The translations under genes and the position numbers were made by a program. Below are positions 16,627-26,600 of a DNA stretch of 64,000 nucleotides, piece after piece. Source of the stretch: Myxococcus guangdongensis (GTDB lineage: Bacteria; Myxococcota; Myxococcia; Myxococcales; Myxococcaceae); the NCBI RefSeq assembly GCF_024198255.1, contig NZ_JAJVKW010000012.1:186001-250000 (forward strand), in the 5' to 3' direction. The notes under the pieces are model-generated. The model saw only the letters and a list, made by a program, of their open reading frames with translations. It ran no database searches and was not told the origin of the DNA. Each line of letters begins with the position of its first letter. Positions within the stretch are counted from its first letter, which is position 1.

Positions 16627-18192
16627 GTGTATCGAGCGGTGGTCGGTATGGTGTTGTTGGTGGGGCTGCCCGCGGCGGCGAAGCCCGCCCCCAGTCCTCT
16701 GTGGGGTGAGCTGGTCCCCGGGCCTCATGCCGTCGGGTATCAGGTCCTGTATCGGTTCGACATGAGCCGCACGTGGGAGGTGAGCCGTCCCTACGGCAAG
16801 GCCTTCACTCCGGACTCGAGGGGCCGACCGCTGCGAATCAGCGTCTGGTATCCGGCCGCGAGCGCCACGGGTCGACGGCTGCGTTTCGAGGACTACTTCC
16901 GGGGCGGCACCGCGCCCAAGGGCTTCGCCGACGTCGAAGCGCTCCTCGTCGAGCGGGAGGGTGGCACGTACCAGCGCAACTTCCGCGAGGCCTACTCGAC
17001 GCTCGCGGCCACGCCGGTGAATGCGTTCGCCAACGCGCCCGCCGCCACGGGCCGCTTCCCGCTGGTCCTCGCCACGGGAGGACAGGGGGCGATGCTCACG
17101 ACGAACGCCACGCTGGCGGAGTACCTCGCGAGCCACGGCTACGTCGTCGCCACCGTCTTCACGTTGGGGGTGAGCCGTGATGAGCCGTCATTGGGGCTGA
17201 GCCCCGCGGAGGTCTCGGTCACGGTGAGGGACCATGAGTTCGCGTGGTCCGTGGTGCGGGCGTTGCCCAACGTGGACCCCGCGCGTCTGGCGATGGTGGG
17301 GCACAGCCTGGGTGGCAGCGCGGCGCTGCTCTTCGCGATGCAGAACGCGAACGTCTCCGCGGTGGTGGGGCTGGACGGCACGTATGGGTTTCCCAACCCG
17401 CCCGCCGAGCCGGGAATCCTCTCGGTGACGCAGGGCTATCACCATGCGCCCCGGAAGATGCGGGCCGCGCTCCTCGACCTGCGACGTCAGCAACCGTGGA
17501 TGGATTTGAGCGCGGTCCGCTCGTATCGACACTCGGAGCGGTACCTGGTGACGCTCACCCAGATGTTCCACACCAGCTTCACGGAGGGCACGCTGCATCA
17601 GCGCTTCTCTCCGGAGTTCTCCGCGAACCCCGAGGGGACGACGCCGCGCTCGAGCGGAGAGGGCTTCACCTGGTCCTGCGCGTTCATCGAGGCGTTCCTG
17701 GATGCGCAGCTCGGCGTGGATGCGAGTGGACTCCGTCGGATGAAGGAGGCGGTCGCGAGCAACCCGAGGGCGACCCTGGCTCATGAGCCCGCGTTCCCCG
17801 CGAGGCCACCGCCCGCCGTCGTTCTCGACGACGTGGCGGCGCGGGGGCTGGACGCGGTCATCGCGACCGTCGAGCAGCTCCGCCGGGAGCTCCCCGAGGA
17901 GCCCGTCGTCGAGGAGTCTGTCTTCGTTGCGTTGGGTTACTCGTTGTTGGGACAGGGCAAGGCCGAGCGTTCGGTGGTGGCCTTCCAGCTCGCCGCGCAC
18001 TTCTCGCCGAAGTCGGCGAACGCCGCGGACAGTCTGGGCGATGGTTATCTGGCGGCGGGTCGGAAGGAGGATGCGTTGAAGGCTTTCGAGTGCGCCATTC
18101 AACTGGCTCCAGAGGACCCCGCGCTCAACGCCGAGTCCCGGGCCTCGCTCCTCGCGGAGAGCACCCGGAAGAAGAAGGCGCTGAGTCCCTGA
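16627..18192 (+). CDS. secreted alpha/beta hydrolase (PAF acetylhydrolase-like) with C-terminal TPR tail
   Basis: 521 residues starting at GTG with GGGAGG upstream and a short signal peptide ending near AAAKPA. The central domain reads RISVWYPA, then FPLVLATGGQG, and has the nucleophile elbow GHSLGG (Ser228), as in platelet-activating-factor acetylhydrolase-like enzymes. An acidic residue and a His in the later part would complete the triad. The last 110 residues are TPR-like: NAADSLGDGYLAAGRKEDAL is almost the same module seen in the beta-lactamase family genes near 61 and 63.6 kb. The substrate is unknown; a lipid or ester is likely from the family. Confidence 0.8.
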   Translation: MYRAVVGMVLLVGLPAAAKPAPSPLWGELVPGPHAVGYQVLYRFDMSRTWEVSRPYGKAFTPDSRGRPLRISVWYPAASATGRRLRFEDYFRGGTAPKGFADVEALLVEREGGTYQRNFREAYSTLAATPVNAFANAPAATGRFPLVLATGGQGAMLTTNATLAEYLASHGYVVATVFTLGVSRDEPSLGLSPAEVSVTVRDHEFAWSVVRALPNVDPARLAMVGHSLGGSAALLFAMQNANVSAVVGLDGTYGFPNPPAEPGILSVTQGYHHAPRKMRAALLDLRRQQPWMDLSAVRSYRHSERYLVTLTQMFHTSFTEGTLHQRFSPEFSANPEGTTPRSSGEGFTWSCAFIEAFLDAQLGVDASGLRRMKEAVASNPRATLAHEPAFPARPPPAVVLDDVAARGLDAVIATVEQLRRELPEEPVVEESVFVALGYSLLGQGKAERSVVAFQLAAHFSPKSANAADSLGDGYLAAGRKEDALKAFECAIQLAPEDPALNAESRASLLAESTRKKKALSP

Positions 18193-18363
18193 GCGCGGTG
18201 GGGGAGGGGAGGGGTTGTGACGGTCCTCCTCCCGAGTCGTGCCGTGGGGCTTCGGACAACGGTCATCGGGTTGCGATGGGGTGGTGGGCCAGGGGCCTCA
18301 TTCGAGCAACTGTTGTGAGGTGTCAGTGGGCGTCTCCGGAGCGAGGAGGCGCTGCTGAAGACC

Positions 18364-19071
18364 GTGGGTGTCGACGTTAGGTTCGAGGTGGAGGTGCCCT
18401 GGATGAAGCCGCTTCCGACGGACCGCCCCGTGGTGTGGGGCGATGACGAGCCCTCGATTCCTTTCATTGTCGCCGCCGCGGAAATACCGCTCGCGGACTT
18501 CGAGCGACGCTGGGGACCTGCGCATCTGCGCGACGAGGATGGAGACGGTTTGGGTCCCACCCGTTATTGGGGATGGTGCGCGGATTGTGGCTTCAAGTTC
18601 GTCGTCGAGTTCCTGGAGGTGAAGAACCTCTTCCATGTCATCGCGCGAGAGGACGAACTGGACCACGCGCTCGCGCACCTCGACTGGTGGCGAGGCGAAG
18701 TGATGTGGCGGGTGGATGCCGACAAGCCTCGCGCGAAGGATGGCTGGGCGGTGTACCGGCAGGACGACACGGGCAACCGTCATGATGTCTGTGTGATGGG
18801 GCAGCGAAGTCATGCGGAGTGCCTGGCGCGCAGGTTGGAGGCACGGGCGCACAAGCAGTGGTACGCGGTGGAGGCGCGCGGAACACCGCCTGTTCCACCG
18901 TCGCGCCCGCGTGAGGGTTGGGCCGTGGTCCGACAGGATGAGCACGGCAATCGCGCGGAGGTGGCCGTGTTCTCGAGCGAGCCGCGCGCCCGGGAACTCG
19001 CCACCGCGTACGACGCGGAGCCTCGACACAAGCAGGCCTACTTCGTGGAACGTGTGCCTCCGAAGTCCTGA
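18364..19071 (+). CDS. unrecognised protein with two C-terminal repeats
   Basis: 235 residues from GTG 18364; the ATG at 18403, with GGAGGTG upstream, is an equally good start and gives 222. No signal peptide. The N-terminal half contains a CxxC (WCADCGF) and many acidic residues. The C-terminal half has two copies of a 45-50 residue unit: DGWAVYRQDDTGNRHDV...QWYAVEAR and EGWAVVRQDEHGNRAEV...AYFVER. Each has the pattern GWAV.RQD..GNR..V, then a helical A-rich segment, then (Y/F).VE.R. The repeats resemble small beta-alpha-beta modules, but I cannot name the family. Confidence 0.7.
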   Translation: MGVDVRFEVEVPWMKPLPTDRPVVWGDDEPSIPFIVAAAEIPLADFERRWGPAHLRDEDGDGLGPTRYWGWCADCGFKFVVEFLEVKNLFHVIAREDELDHALAHLDWWRGEVMWRVDADKPRAKDGWAVYRQDDTGNRHDVCVMGQRSHAECLARRLEARAHKQWYAVEARGTPPVPPSRPREGWAVVRQDEHGNRAEVAVFSSEPRARELATAYDAEPRHKQAYFVERVPPKS

Positions 19072-19412
19072 GTCGGAGAGAGGACCTTCAGGGTCGGATG
19101 GCGGGTCGGCCGCGCGCGGAGGGGGACGGTCCGTGAGGTGAGCTCGCGGGCCCCGCTTCGGAGGCCCGTGTTGCTCGACTCGATGTGCGCGTCGCGGTGT
19201 GACAGGTCTCGGGCCGTGAGGTGCTCCGAGCGCGCGGTGGCTCTCCTGGTCATGCACTGACGATGGGGTGGATTCCTGCCATCGCATTGCCGCGTGAGCA
19301 CATGGCTGCCGTGGACAACGCCATGCTGGTGGCACGTCGTCGAGCGCGTGGTGGCGCGCATCACCTCGGTCATGCGAGTGGATGCAGTCCTCGACGCGAG
19401 GATGGAGTTGGG

Positions 19413-19805
19413 ATGGACATGGGCAAGATGAGGGTGGCGCGTCCGACACGGAGTCTCGCGCCCGTGGTGAGGTTCTATCGGGAGGGACTCGGCTTCGAGC
19501 TGCGAGGTGGCTTCGAGGACCACGCGGGCTTCGACGGAGTGATGCTCGGTTGCCCCGGCATGCCCTACCACCTGGAGTTCACGGTGGAGCAAGGTCACGA
19601 GGCTCCGCGTGCGCCGTCGAAAGACCACCTGTTGGTCTTCTACGTGCCGGAGCGCGACGAGTGGAAGGCGAGGGTGACACGCATGGTGCAAGCGGGCTTC
19701 GAACCCGTGCGCTCACACAACCCTTATTGGGATGTGAATGGGGTGACCTTCGAGGACCCGGATGGGTACCGCGTGGTGCTCTATCAAGGAGAGTGGACGC
19801 GGTAG
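19413..19805 (+). CDS. glyoxalase/VOC superfamily protein
   Basis: 130 residues from the ATG at 19413 (the frame opens earlier but without coding character). It shows the VOC pattern: RPTRSLAPVVRFYREGLGF at the start of the first beta-alpha-beta-beta-beta unit, LEFTVE, then a second unit ending NGVTFEDPDGYRVVLYQ, where the Glu-Asp-Pro-Asp-Gly turn is typical. The family covers metal-dependent lyases, dioxygenases and resistance proteins; the activity cannot be assigned. It is the last gene before the large parS block. Confidence 0.85.
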   Translation: MDMGKMRVARPTRSLAPVVRFYREGLGFELRGGFEDHAGFDGVMLGCPGMPYHLEFTVEQGHEAPRAPSKDHLLVFYVPERDEWKARVTRMVQAGFEPVRSHNPYWDVNGVTFEDPDGYRVVLYQGEWTR

Positions 19806-20836
19806 TGCGGTGCATGCGTTGGCGCGGTGATGAGGGGGCCGTGCCATGCGTGGACTTCGATGAGGCACGAGCTGCACGGTGATGCGTACGGCTCGCGCGG
19901 AACGAGGGTCACTCGGTGGGCACCGAGGACGTGTTCGTACACGCATCGGTGAGAGCCACGAGAGTTCCGACGACGATTGAAGACGAGCAGTCGAGGCGGC
20001 GAGCGCTCTCCGAAGTGGAACGGTGCACATGCGAGGGGCCCACGGTTCGCTGCCGCGACGAGCGAGCAAGTCAGTGCTCCTTTGAGTCAGGCAGCGCCCT
20101 GCTTGGAGGCCAACGCGGGATGCGTGCGTGCATGCGCTCCGTTGCATGCAGTGGGGTGCGGTGTGCCTGGTGCCGCGTCGAACCGTACGTGCACCGGGAC
20201 GACACGAGCGCCGCCGGATTTCGAGTGGCCGCGCGTGGTGTTTCGGGACGTCGACGGGGTCACTCGAACCATGTCGATGAGGCGTTCTCGGGCGACACCG
20301 CGGAGGGCTCGGTCAGCCAGTTCTTGCTGTATCCGCGGAGGTGTCCACCCACGCGCACGCTTCGAGACCGCGTGAGGCGCCCGCTGAGGTCCTCGGGTTC
20401 GAGCGACATGGGCACCGACTCATGCATGAGTCAGTGGCTGCGAGGATGCTCGTTGTCGGAGTGAAGTGATGGAGGCACTGCTCACGGGGAACGCGAGCAC
20501 TGCGACTCGATGGAACGAGCCCACGCTCGCTTGCCCGACTGCATCCTGAGCGAGGTGGACACCGGCAGGTCGCGAAGTCGAGTGCAGTTCGCGCGAGAGG
20601 AGGCTTTCCAGCGCGGGATGAGTCGACCTTTCGAGCCGATGAATCGCGCTCGTGTCGTCAGCGAACCGGCGAAGGGCTCGGTCCGTTGCATGAAGCGCAG
20701 GCCTCCCTTGGACCGGCTGGCCCCTGGAGCCCCGAGGTCGACGCGGGACTCCGGTGCTGCGCGCCGTCCGAGTCACCCATGTTGGAGCGACAAGACGAAC
20801 AGTTGCAGATGCGTGAGCGACTGATGCGCGAGCTGG
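19806..20836. other. gene-free stretch upstream of the parS block
   Basis: About 1 kb with no credible gene: open frames are short, overlap on both strands and have no conserved motifs or ribosome sites. It contains scattered fragments reminiscent of the units downstream but no intact GTTCCACGTGGAAC. It may be old, decayed satellite or degraded coding sequence; I cannot tell which. Confidence 0.5.
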
Positions 20837-20850
20837 GTTCCACGTGGAAC
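20837..20850. promoter_or_regulatory. parS: outlying perfect parS core
   Basis: An exact GTTCCACGTGGAAC palindrome, isolated about 820 bases before the main cluster. The sequence between it and 21669 has no second intact core, only fragments such as CCCATCTGGAACGC near 21202. It is either the survivor of a decayed flank or an independently placed site. Confidence 0.85.
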
Positions 20851-21668
20851 GCGGGTGGAGACGGGGTCAGGTCCACGTCGGGACGGTGAGGGGCTTCTCG
20901 ACGAGAGCCCCAGTCCACGAAGTGCTGGCCTCTCGGTCCCTGTCATGGAGTGGCGGAGGCCTGGTGCTGAGTGCACGGTGGAGCACCGCACCTGCACGAT
21001 GCCATCGACGTTGGCGGAGTATCCGACTGCGTTGCATGCGGAGCTCGGCTGGGCACCGAGGAGACGAGTCCGACGCTGACGACGCTCGTGTTTTCAAGGA
21101 CGCGAGCCAACGAAGGATTCGGTGTGGTTCCTTGGCCGGTCACCTGGGCCGCGTCCTCCCGGACCAGCGAAGCGATGCGCGGTTGGACGAGCCCGGCCTG
21201 TCCCATCTGGAACGCAGCGTGCCCGAGCCGTGACCTACGCTTTCGCGCAGCGGTTCGGATGGCGGGTCGCCGAGAACGGGGGCACGGAGAGGACCGAGTC
21301 GCTGACCTCATGTGGAGACCGCCGACCCTCCATGAATCGCGTCCAACACGGGGGGGATGCCAGACCTCGTTGCGCGTGGGGTGAGGCATCGGTCCATGAC
21401 GGGGAGGCGCGCCGTCAGTGCCCGCCTTCAGGGGCGGTTCGAGGAGTCGGCCGATGCCAGTCCGGGTTCGACAGGTCCACGAATGCGGCACAGGCAGCGG
21501 CAACATGTGTCCTGGGGCTCGCCATCGCGATGCGGTTCGACCGGATGAAGGTGGGTTGAGTCGCTGGCCGTCTTCGCGGGAAGAAGTCGGACACCACAAC
21601 GAAGACTCGCGCCGCCATCACCGCGTGGACGCGATGAAGGGCGAGCAGCCCGCCGATGACCACGAGGC
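20851..21668. other. gene-free stretch between the outlying parS and the main array
   Basis: About 820 bases without a supportable gene. Candidate frames in this area alternate between strands and lack family motifs. Short parS-like remnants are visible, but no intact site. Confidence 0.45.
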
Positions 21669-24513
21669 GTTCCACGTGGAACGCGCATCCGCATGTGGCG
21701 AGCGCCGTCGCCTCGACGGCCTCGAAAGGCATGAAGGCGAAGGAGTCCGCACCAAGGGCCATGCCGTGGACCAAGTCGAACCGCGCACCCGCATGCCGCG
21801 AGTGCCATCGGCTCGCTGGCTTCGACGCCGAGAAGGCGAAGAAGTCCGCATCGAGGTCGTGTTCCACGTGGAACGTGCATCGGCATGTGGCGTGTGCCGG
21901 CACCTCGTTGATGTCGTTGCCGCGCAGGCGGGAAGTCCACGGCCAGGTCATCTCGTGTTCCATGTGGAGCCGTGCGTCCGCATGGAGTTCAGGCGGGTGC
22001 TCCGCTGGCTGCACCGCCACGAAGGTGGAGAGGTCCGCACCCAGTCCCGTCGTGTTCCACGTGGAACGCGCGTCCGCCTGTGTCGCGTGCAGTTGCTTTA
22101 CTGGCCGCCCCACCACGAACGCGGAGAGGCCGCGTCGAGTCCCGTCGTGTTCCACGTGGAACGCGCATCTGACTGCGTCGCGTGCCGGCGCATTACTGGC
22201 CGCCCTGCCACGAAGGAGGAGAGCTCCGCACCGAGGTCGTGTTCCACGTGGAACCGTGCATCCGCCTGCGGCGAGTGCTGTCGCCAACGGCCCCGCCTCG
22301 AAGGCGGAGAGGTCTGCATCGAGGCCTCGTCGTGTTCCACGTGGAACGGCGCATCGGCATGGTGCGTGTGACGGCATCCATGCGCTTCGTTGTCGCGAAG
22401 GTGGCGAAGGACCGCACGTCGGCCATGTCGTGTTCCACGTGGAACCACGCATCGGCATGGTGCGTGTGACGCACCCATGCGCTTCGTTGCCGCGAAGGTG
22501 GCGGAGGACCGCACGGAGACCATGTCGTGTTCCACGTGGAACGTGGAAGAGCACCGCGAAGAAGTCCCTGTCCGAGGTCCATCACGAACCCAGAAGAAGG
22601 GCAGGGTGGCCGGTCCGAGCCTCAGTCGAACGGGACGAGTGACCACGCGAAGGACTGCTGAAGCCCATGCGGATGAGGGACTCGTGAAGGCGGTGCCGTG
22701 TTCCACGTGGAACTCGCGCATGCGCACGACGAAGGTGGCTGCGTACCTGAGGTCGCATCACGGCGAAGCAGGATGACGGCTGCGACAGCCTGGGCGTGTT
22801 CCACGTGGAACGAGGAATGGCTCCTCGGATGCCACGCGTTCCGATGTGAAGCGGCATGGGCTGCAGGTGAGGCGCGTTCGTGTTCCACGTGGAACGTGGA
22901 ACGTGGATGAGGCCAGCTGGCGGATGCGTGCGCCCATCAAGCGCAGGCGCGCGCGAAGCAGGCGGACGCCTGTTCGTGTTCCACGTGGAACGTGGAACGT
23001 GGATGCGGCCAGTTGGTGGGCTCGTGAGCCCATCAAGTCGAGCTTCACGAGAAGCAGGCGGACGCCTGTTCGTGTTCCACGTGGAACGTGGATGAGGCCA
23101 GTTGGCGGATGCGTGCGCCCAGCAAGCGCAGGCGCGCGAAGCAGGAGGACGCCTGTTCGCGTTCCACGTGGAACGTGGATGAGGCCAACTGTCGGATGCG
23201 TGCGCCCATCAAGCGCAGGCGCGCGCGAAGCAGGCGGACGCCTGTTCCACGTGGAACATGGATGAGGTTAGTTGGTGGGCTCGTGAGCCCATCAGGTCGA
23301 GCTTCACGAGAAGCAGGCGGACGCCTGTTCGTGTTCCACGTGGAACGTGGATGAGGTCAGTTGGTGGGCTCGTGAGCCCATCAAGTCGAGCTGCACGAGA
23401 AGCAGGTGGATGCCTGTTCCACGTGGAACGTAGATGGGCCTCACGAAGATGTGCACGCGCAGGGGTCCATCGACCTGGAGCAACACAGGAGGCACGTGGA
23501 TGCCTGTTCGTGTTCCACGTGGAACGTGGATGAGGCCAGTCGGCGGATGCGTGAGCCCACTGGCGTGGAGCAACACAGGCGCCACGTGGATGCCTGTTCG
23601 TGTTCCACGTGGAACGTGGATGAGCATCGCGCAGGTCGTCACCTGGGCTCGCTTGTGGAAGGTCGAGCCGTGTTCCACGTGGAACGCAGAACGGACGCCA
23701 TCCCTCCGAACCCGGCGTGACACCGCGAGATGAAGGTGTCGATGGTGGCTCCGTGGCTCCACCGTTCCGCGTGGACCGTGGATGGGCAGCACGGAGGCGT
23801 ACTCGCGCAGGTCGTCACCTGGGTTCGAGCGTGGAAGGTCGTTTCGTGTTCCACGTGGAACGCCACGGGATGGGCACCCTCAGGTCGAGCACCACGCGAA
23901 CGCATCGATGAAGGTTGCGAGGACGTGCGGATGGCGGCTCCGCGGTTCCACGTGGAACACGACCTGAGTACGGCGAGGCCATCGCATGTGTGGCGCGGCA
24001 TCGGCGCCAAGTGGGTCGAGAAGCCTGGAGGGTCGAATCGTGTTCCACGTGGAACGCCACGGGATGGGTCCACGACCTTCGCCTTGAGCACGGCAGAGGC
24101 TTGGCGGATGCCAGGACCTGTTCCACGTGGAACGTGGATGGGCACCGCGAGGTGAGTGGATGACGGTGCCGCCTCGATGGCGCGCGGCGCCGCACGTCAG
24201 TTGATGGCCTGACCGTTCCACGTGGAACGTGGAGGCGGGGCGTGAAGGCGCGTGGTGACTGAACGGCGTCGGCGCGAAGTGTGAAGGATGCCGAAGGATG
24301 GCCAGCCGGGTTCCACGTGGAACGTGGATGCGCGCGACGCGGGCTCCAAGGTTCGGATGCCGCATCGCCGCGAAGCAGCGGGAATCCGATGGAGGTGAGT
24401 CTCCGGCGCAACTGGAACGCGGATGCGTGTGATGCAGGTCCACAGGTGCAGCGGCCGCATCGCCGTTTGGCGGTGAGAGGTCGATGGAGGTCGGTTCCTG
24501 TTCCACGTGGAAC
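21669..24513. repeat. parS: parS array: 27 perfect ParB-binding palindromes in about 95-bp units
   Basis: The 14-base palindrome GTTCCACGTGGAAC starts at 21669, 21861, 22054, 22149, 22241, 22334, 22432, 22529, 22700, 22798, 22882, 22978, 23074, 23161, 23244, 23333, 23416, 23512, 23602, 23672, 23848, 23945, 24042, 24120, 24215, 24310 and 24500. Typical spacing is 83-98 bases; larger gaps are close to double that and usually hold a mutated copy (near 21766, at 21957, 23764 and near 24405). Most sites read TGTTCCACGTGGAACG. This is the chromosomal centromere bound by ParB, whose gene lies 3.6 kb downstream. Long frames full of VPRGTW or FHVEH here are just the palindrome translated. Confidence 0.96.
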
Positions 24514-25274
24514 GTGGACAGGCCTCGATGCACGTCAGTGGTGGGGACACGGCATCGGCATGCTGCGGGCGGGAGGCTGATGGAGGTCAGCTCCTGTTCC
24601 AGGTGGAACGTGGACGACTTCGATGCGTGTCAGCGGCGCGGACACGGCATCGACATGAGGCAGGCGCGAGGCTGAAGGAGGTCAGCTCCTGTTCCAGGTG
24701 GAACGTGGACGGCCTGGATGCACGTCGGTGGTGGGGACACGGCATCGACATGAGGCAGGCGCGAGGCTGAAGGAGGTCAGCTCCTGTTCCAGGTGGAACG
24801 TGGACGACCTCGGTGTGCGCCAGCGGCGTGGACACGGCATCGACATGAGGCAGGCGCGAGGCTGAAGGAGGTCAGCTCCTGTTCCAGGTGGAACGTGGAC
24901 GACCTCGATGTGCGCCAGCGGCGTGGACACGGCATCGACATGAGGCAGGCGCGAGGCTGAAGGAGGTCAGTTCCTGTTCCAGGCGGAACGTGAACGGCCT
25001 GGATGCACGTCGGTGGTGGGGACACGGCATCGACATGACGCAGGCGCGAGGCTGATGGAGGTCAGTTCCTGTTCCAGGTGGAACGTGGACGACCTCGATG
25101 CGCGTCAGCGGCGCGGACACGGCATCAACGTGAAGCAGGCGGGAGGCTGATGGAGGTCGGTTCCTGTTCCATGCGGAACGCGGACGAGGTCGATGCAGGG
25201 CGGAGGCGCGGCTGCGGCATCGGCGTGAAGCGGCGAGGAGTCGATGGGAGGCCCGTCCCTGGTCCAGGTGGAAC
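24500..25274. repeat. ladder of degenerate parS sites at exact 95-bp steps
   Basis: After the last perfect site (24500) the unit continues with imperfect cores starting at 24596, 24691, 24786, 24881, 24976, 25071, 25166 and 25261, every step exactly 95 bases. Five read GTTCCAGGTGGAAC (24596, 24691, 24786, 24881, 25071), where the central C is changed to G and the palindrome is lost. The others carry two changes. Flanks are nearly identical between units (GGACACGGCATCGACATGAG, then GAGGCTGAAGGAGGTCAG). This is a recent tandem amplification of an already mutated unit. Whether ParB still binds is unknown. Confidence 0.9.
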
Positions 25275-26600
25275 GTGATGAGGCGCATGACGGGCCAACA
25301 ACACGTAGCGCGGTGGCGAAGAGGCGCTGTCAGAGGCTGGTCCCTGTTCTTCATGAACGTGGATGAACTCGGCGCAGGTCAGTACACGGATGCGGCATCG
25401 GCCTGAACCTGGGGAACGATGGGTCGGTCATCGGTTCACGTGGAAAGTGGATGAGGCAGGAAGGCTCTGCCCTCCGTCACGCGGCGTCGGCTCAAACGAG
25501 GTCGATGGAGTTGGGCTCCTGCCCCAGGTGGAACCCGGATGAGGAACAGGAAGGTCCAGCCCCGTGCGACCTGTCATCGGCAGGGAGCAGGAGAAGTCGA
25601 GGGAGGTCGGTCGCTGTTCCTCGTCGAACCCGGATGACCGGCACGAAGGAGGTCAGCCATCCATGGCGCGGCATCAACGCGATGCTGAAGCGAGGTCGAT
25701 GGCGGTCGGCTCCCGCTCCACATGGGTGAGGAAGTCTCATCCATGTGTGGCGTGGCATCGGCGCGGAGCCGCGAGAAGTTGATGGCTGTCAGCCGCTGGT
25801 GCGCGTGGCTGAGGAACTGGAATGCCCCATCGGCGCGGAGCCGCGAGACGTCGATGGAGGTCGCCCTGTTCCAGGGGGAGCTTGGATGAGGAGCGCTGAG
25901 TCCCGGCCCCGCGTGACGCGACATCAAATCGGAGCTGACCGAAGTCGCTGAAGGTCAGTGCCTGTTCCTCATCGAACCCGGATGAGGAACACGAAGGCTC
26001 AGCCATCCATCACGCGGCATCGGCGCGAAGTCGATGGAACTCGGTCCGCGGCCCACGCGGGAACTCAAGCGGGGCGGGGCGAACCGAGTCCGGGTGGAAC
26101 TTGGGTGGCCGTCGCGACGGTGAGTCCCTGTGGCGCCGCATCCGTGTGACGCAGTTCGCGAAGTCAGCTTCGAGTCCAACCGAACTCCCCGTGGCCTCCC
26201 TCCAGGTGTCACGCAGCTTCGTTCACGCAATGGGGTGCGAACCCACTGGTCCTCGAGGTCCGCGCGGAACTCGAAAGACCAAGGTCGCATGCGCGGAAAG
26301 TGGCGTCGTCGCGATGCTGACCAGGTCGCATCTGCCTCAACGCGGTGTTCCGCGTGGAACGCCGGCGCGGCTCACGTGAGGGACCGCATGACGCGCAGAA
26401 CGAACCTGCGGACGATGCGCACGACCTCCGTCACGCGAACACCAAGAGCAGGGACGCCATCCTCAGTCAGCCAGATGAAGCCGTGCTGACTCCCACCACC
26501 CCGAGGCGCGAACACGGAACCCCCACCCATGTTCCACGAGGAACGTCGTGTCCGGACACCCTCCATCCCCACGTCCCCCTCCCACTGGAAGGAAGACCCC
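25275..26600. repeat. decayed tail of the parS satellite
   Basis: Remnants of the same unit continue with growing divergence: parS-like cores near 25346, 25434, 25521, 25616, 25868 and 25964, mostly reading like TGTTCCTCATCGAACCCGG, followed by GGATGAGG and GGCATCGGCGCGAAG-type flanks. Two better-preserved cores, each with one mismatch, lie at 26347-26360 (GTTCCGCGTGGAAC) and 26531-26544 (GTTCCACGAGGAAC). No gene is supported before 26601. Confidence 0.65.

Noticed and set aside
21415..24600. Long open frames with repeated VPRGTW, FHVEH or STWN peptides on both strands
   Set aside because: These are the parS palindrome GTTCCACGTGGAAC translated in different frames; there are no ribosome sites, and frames break wherever the spacing is not a multiple of three.
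21669..25274. CRISPR-like array
   Set aside because: The repeated element is a 14-base palindrome with spacers of 70-84 bases that are themselves repeats of each other, and no cas genes are present. It matches parS next to parB.
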